A stretch of 64,000 nucleotides of DNA from Rhinolophus ferrumequinum (Eukaryota > Chordata > Mammalia > Chiroptera > Rhinolophidae), in NCBI RefSeq assembly GCF_004115265.2, contig NC_046293.1, forward strand, positions 26,422,173-26,486,172. The letters run 5' to 3'. The notes under the pieces were generated by a model, which saw only the letters and a list, made by a program, of their open reading frames with translations, had not been told where the DNA came from and did no database searches. This document shows positions 59,950 through 64,000 of this stretch, one piece after another. How positions within the stretch are numbered: the stretch's first letter is position 1; each line of letters begins with the position of its first letter. Position numbers and translations under genes: made by a program.

Positions 59950-62700
59950 TTTCTTTAGTCTTCTGAGGCTGCATTTATATTGATGTAAAAAAAGTAAAAT
60001 TTGAAAAATCTATAGTCTATGACACCGGATTTGGTATACAAGGAGACAAAAAAGTTTGCCTATATATGTTTCTCAAATTCATCAGGTTTTTCAGATCAAT
60101 TTGTTCTTGTGAAGATTGGTCTTAAGGTCCTCATAGATTACTAATCTAGACAACATATCCAGTATCTTGAACGACAAAATTAAGAATGACTGTGACGATG
60201 CAAATGCCCCTTACAGGATGTCCCTGGTTCAGAGGAGATGAAGTCTAATCAAGATCATGCAAGGAGAAGCCACCTACTGATGGAGAGCAGATAAACCACC
60301 TGATTGTGGAGAAAATTGGCATGCCTCTTTCCCAGAGATCAGTATAGGTACAGGTTTCAATCTGATATATGCACTCATTAGGGTTCAAGAAAGCATGCCT
60401 TGCTGTGCTTGGTCTATGTCTTACCTGTTGCTGTCAGCACTAGCCTAGGGATCAGAGATATGACTATTTCAGCAGTTGAAACAGGTCATTTGTTCCTCTC
60501 CTATAAATCACCTGGGTGGACAAATTGAAACAAACAATGATTACACCCAGATTCTTAAAATGAACATTTATTTGGTGAGTGAGAGAGAGTAGTTAACAAG
60601 AAATCAGTGATAATCTCTGTCCCTCCCCCAACACTTTGGTCCCAGAGTAGGATATAGTCATGTCAGTCGTTCTTCTCCAGGTTGTATGGGACTAGGGACG
60701 CATGTGTTGCGAGTGGCTCTTGGATTGTGGCTTGGCTGCTGCTGAGTCCCCCACAAAGGCTCTTGTTATGGAGAAAGTAGAGGTGCAGAGCTTGATCTCA
60801 TCTGCCATTCAAATATGCAGACTACAATACATCAATTGCAATAACCCCAACCTAAGGCTTGGTCTTGCTTTTTCTAGCCCATTGCTGTACTTCTTTGTCA
60901 AAAATAGGCCCTGTTTCTTATAGTCTCATCTCCTTAAGTTTGCTGCATAAGTATGGACTTACTCCTAGTTAGACATTTATTCATTTATCCCTAAAACACA
61001 CTTATTAGAAGCAAGGGTTGCTCATAAGTCGGCTCAATTACTTCATCTTGCTTACCAAAGGAAAGTTTAGTGACACTAAAAACTAAATAATGTTTTTGGT
61101 TATCATCTTATAAGGAGTACAAGGTTATCTTTAAGTCATTCATATGAAAGACTATCCAACAAACTCAATATCTAAATCTAAACGTATTCAACTTGCTTGC
61201 ATATTACCTTTTACCAAGGCAAGATAATTGATAATTTACCAAGACAATTAAATAAAAAGATAATTTACCAAGACAATGATAATCTTTGGTAAAATACCTA
61301 AGTAAGTGTCCAAATAATATATGTACATTTTATTTTGTAAAATGTAAATTACTTAGTAAAATACATACTATATTTCTTATCATTAAAACCACTATTAATA
61401 TCATTATTGTTATTAATACAACAGAAGTACCACATAGCCTAAATGTGCTTGCAGTTTAGTTTTCTACATGTGGGATGGGAGGACATGGGGGCAGGGAGGG
61501 ATGTTAATTCAAACCTCAGTCCCAGCTCCAGGGAATAGCCCTAGAGCAGTGCTCTTGCCTCTGGCTCCATCAAGATTAATTTACAACCTCCATATTTATC
61601 ACTATTTAATTGCAGCTTTTTGTTTCTTTAACACAATCTAAAGAACACAGCAAAAGTAAACCCTAAAAAAAGAATTCTTCATTTTTTAAAGAATTCCATT
61701 TTCTATACATGTATAGCCTCTGTACAATATTATAATCCATATCGTCATGTTTAAAAGTTTATAGCAAATTTTCTCTCCCTTAACCTTATTTACAATTGGT
61801 AGCTACCTTATCTAAATTTAGATTATTACAGTAAAAACACCACTACATATATTATCTGTGTCCAAAATTTACACTAAAGATGATATTCTGTTATAAATTT
61901 TGCTTTCAATGTAATTATGATCTTTTTAGAGTAACAATACGAGTGTGATTTTGATTTAAGGAATAATTCTTCTATATATTTTTAATTCTGTTACATAACA
62001 TGGTAGAAATATCAATTTCTGCCACTCTGAAAATGCATATTGCCTGTCCTGGAATGTAACAAAATTAATAAATGCCTATATACATCAAAACGTATATGTT
62101 TGGGGGTTTCAAATTAATATTGACATTATAAGTTTGTGTTTTCAATTTCTGGTTAAAGATAATTTATTATGTTTTGCACTGCAAATATTATGTTTATTCT
62201 CAAACATCTCATTCCTTTGTTACTAACAATGCCTTTAAGAACAACAAAGCAATGCTTTTTCATTCAAGAAAATGTTAGGTCTTTAAGCTATGAGGTCATG
62301 TTTTTCCCATCTAAGACTTTAGTTGCTCAATTAACTTTTCTAACAACATTTTATAGATCTTCTGCCTAGTCAGACTTGTAATTCATCCTGATTTCTAAAG
62401 AACTACGTGCCTCTCCCCCAACATGAGTTTCAATTACATACATTTTTGCAGATAAAATTAAATCATTCAGCTTATCTTTGAAAGAATATTGGTAACCAAT
62501 GTTTTAAACAAAAACAATTGCTTTTAAAATTATATTGGCCGACGATATGCAAATTATCAACAAAAGCAACTTGTTCGAGAGCAAAATTCAATTATGCTCA
62601 ACAATACTTAAAGGAACCCAGTGAAAAAATAAAACTGTAGAAGTGAAAATCAATCCTCAAAATTTCCTCCTTCAGTTATTAGTATCTTTGAAAAGGCTCT
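59950..62700. repeat. Ancient tandem duplication, TAS2R42 3' flank (copy 2)
   Basis: Partner of 52050-54869 (landmarks given there). At 61215-61300 the phrase gataatttaccaagacaat occurs twice, with a diverged third part (gataatctttggtaaaatac) after it. No gene is seen. Confidence 0.7.
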
Positions 62701-62707
62701 GGAAAGT

Positions 62708-63655
62708 CTATCTGTAAAGCCGTAACAGATTTTCTCTTTTCAAGGCGCTTTTAAGATGCCACAGTACCTTCAAAGCTTTCTGTCTTAGCTTGCTGTTTCC
62801 CAGAATCAAGATAAAACAGTGTCCTGAGGGAAAGACATATACTGCTAACATGACAAACTTTGCAAACTTGTTGTTCCAAAACATAAGAAATATCCAATTT
62901 GTCACTTGTGTGGAAAAACAATGAAATAGGAAGAGGAAGAGGAAAGACATCACCATTTTTATGGCCCTTTTATGGGCCTCTGTGCTGGAGTCCCTTGAAC
63001 CCATAGAGTTGAGCTGCAAATTTCTGATGTGTCTTACCAAGGACAGAAATAAAAGGAGCAATGAGGTCAGAGACAAAACAATAGGAAATGAATAGGTTAA
63101 GCTAAGAATAGTCAGGGTTTCAACAAAGACAGTTTTACTCTCATGTATATATATAGACATATTATACTCATCTATTATATAGACTTTTAAGAAGAGATCA
63201 TTAAATGCTTCTAGCAATAGAAAGTCTAAAATCAGAAAGAACAAAGAAAATACAAGAATCATGAGAAACACTCTGTTCATTCTCAACTTCAGCCAGAGGA
63301 AAAGGGAGTTGGAGAAGTGAGCTATCTTAAGGAGGTAAAAAATGCTTAGGCAGGTAGCAAGCCAGGTAGTCAAGTGATTAGTTATTCTCCAAAGCAAAGT
63401 AATAGATTTTGCTATTTTATAATTGAAACGTAAATATAGAGACAGTGCCATTATAAAGGATTCAAACAACAATACAGACAGCTGACTGATTCTGAAGATA
63501 GCCAAACAGGTGAAGATGAAGTCAGCTAAAGAGATGTTTTGGTTCTTGACCCATTCAGAGCAGTTTACCAGTCCAATGAACATATTCCCCAACATTCCAA
63601 TTATGAATTCTGCTATTGACAGTATCAGAAAGATTATATCCAATTCAGTGAGCAT
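62708..63655 (-). CDS. TAS2R42: Bitter taste receptor TAS2R42 (315 aa)
   Basis: An intact single-exon receptor. Start at 63655: MLTELDIIFLILSIAEFIIG matches human TAS2R42 (MATELDKIFLILAIAEFIIS) residue for residue in length; codons further upstream are not ATG. Shared marks: MLGNMFIGLVNCSEWVKNQN, LADFIFTCLAI, TM3 [37 protein letters not shown], glycosylation site NMS in EYNMSIY, ESKT, LVRHIRNLQLNSMGSRDSST, TM7 FPSGHCFILILGNSKLRQ, where Cys replaces the usual Ser of HSF. It closes the receptor series next to SMIM10L1 and TAS2R67. Its expected upstream octamer would lie just beyond the window edge, at about 64040-64060. Confidence 0.96.
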   Translation of the reverse strand: MLTELDIIFLILSIAEFIIGMLGNMFIGLVNCSEWVKNQNISLADFIFTCLAIFRISQLSVLLFESFIMALSLYLRFNYKIAKSITLLWRITNHLTTWLATCLSIFYLLKIAHFSNSLFLWLKLRMNRVFLMILVFSLFFLILDFLLLEAFNDLFLKVYIIDEYNMSIYIHESKTVFVETLTILSLTYSFPIVLSLTSLLLLFLSLVRHIRNLQLNSMGSRDSSTEAHKRAIKMVMSFLFLFLFHCFSTQVTNWIFLMFWNNKFAKFVMLAVYVFPSGHCFILILGNSKLRQKALKVLWHLKSALKRENLLRLYR

Positions 63656-63661
63656 TTCCAC

Positions 63662-64000
63662 AAAAGAAAATCCAAATTTCTGATACTACAGTTCAGTGAT
63701 AAATTTATCATCAAACTGTTGCAGAATGGCATCCATTTCTGATACTTATCTTCACTGCTTTTGTTCCAATTCCAGTCTTAAGTAGAATCTCATGCTATTG
63801 GATACAGTCTCATATATACTTAAGGAAATCTCTGTACTTTTATTGTAATTCCGATTTTAATCCAGAAAGATCTGCTAAGGTATGCAGTCTCACATACTTT
63901 CATGAAAATGTTTTTATTTCTTTAAAAGAGCTACTAATTTCCAAACCAAACAGTTTGTATTTCCATTTATCTTTGGCACAGACTGAAATTTTCCACTCAT
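63662..64000. promoter_or_regulatory. TAS2R42 upstream flank, cut by window end
   Basis: The last bases (gcacagactgaaattttcca, then ctcat) align with 56095-56125 upstream of TAS2R67 (gcactggcagcaattttcca, then cttgt), which in that gene lies about 55 bp before the octamer pair. The flank is thus homologous, but the octamer itself is not in the window. Confidence 0.5.

Noticed and set aside
62547-62554. ATGCAAAT downstream of TAS2R42
   Set aside because: It lies 3' of the stop codon and outside the conserved block; a few chance copies are expected in 64 kb.

Overview
The window is nuclear DNA of a placental mammal, most likely a bat. It is AT-rich, most of it is LINE-1, MIR and other interspersed repeats, and the genes are short and widely spaced. 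The bat call rests on a tRNA-derived SINE at 57420-57611, on LINE-1 3' ends of the kind I associate with bats (2930-3308, 14070-15180, 43615-44560), and on several young-looking mariner-type MITEs. A rhinolophoid bat fits best, but I could not test this.

The locus is a bitter taste receptor (TAS2R) cluster equivalent to human 12p13.2. All receptor genes lie on the minus strand. Reading rightwards: a 5' TAS2R fragment (4.0-4.3 kb); three intact genes of the TAS2R20/30/31/43/46 clade (9.2-10.1, 22.7-23.6 and 40.9-41.8 kb); a broken TAS2R14-like gene (19.0-19.5 kb); an intact gene of the TAS2R42/67 group (33.5-34.4 kb); the plus-strand CpG-island gene SMIM10L1 (46.5-46.7 kb); TAS2R67 (54.9-55.8 kb); and TAS2R42 (62.7-63.7 kb). 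In human, as I recall the map, SMIM10L1 lies between TAS2R30 and TAS2R42, which matches this order.

Between the genes are an ORF2-deleted LINE-1 with its 5' UTR (35.6-39.4 kb), an older LINE-1 (25.0-27.2 kb), an ERV-L pol fossil with a dUTPase end (28.4-30.5 kb), a partial mariner (32.6-33.1 kb), an 80-bp MADE1-like MITE (17.6 kb) and several MIR and L2 copies. Two duplications shape the locus. One is a roughly 3.9-kb pair (21.3-25.2 and 39.6-43.6 kb), each copy carrying a TAS2R. The other is an older, diverged pair (about 52.0-56.6 and 59.95-64 kb) carrying TAS2R67 and TAS2R42.

The most interesting signal is regulatory. Every TAS2R whose upstream flank is inside the window, including the 5' relic, has a perfect POU octamer ATGCAAAT 310-365 bp before the start codon. 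It is in the same orientation each time and sits inside a conserved AT(T/A)TGC(T/A)A(A/G)CATGCAAAT block shared by two distant receptor clades. POU2F3 (Skn-1a) is the known master regulator of bitter, sweet and umami taste cells, so this is a strong candidate for a shared taste-cell promoter element. Four genes also have a plausible 3' splice acceptor just before the ATG, which would imply a 5' non-coding exon. The 40.9-kb receptor looks like a gene-conversion mosaic of the other two clade members. A possible orphan signal-peptide exon (3395-3464) is separated from its TATA box by a LINE-1.
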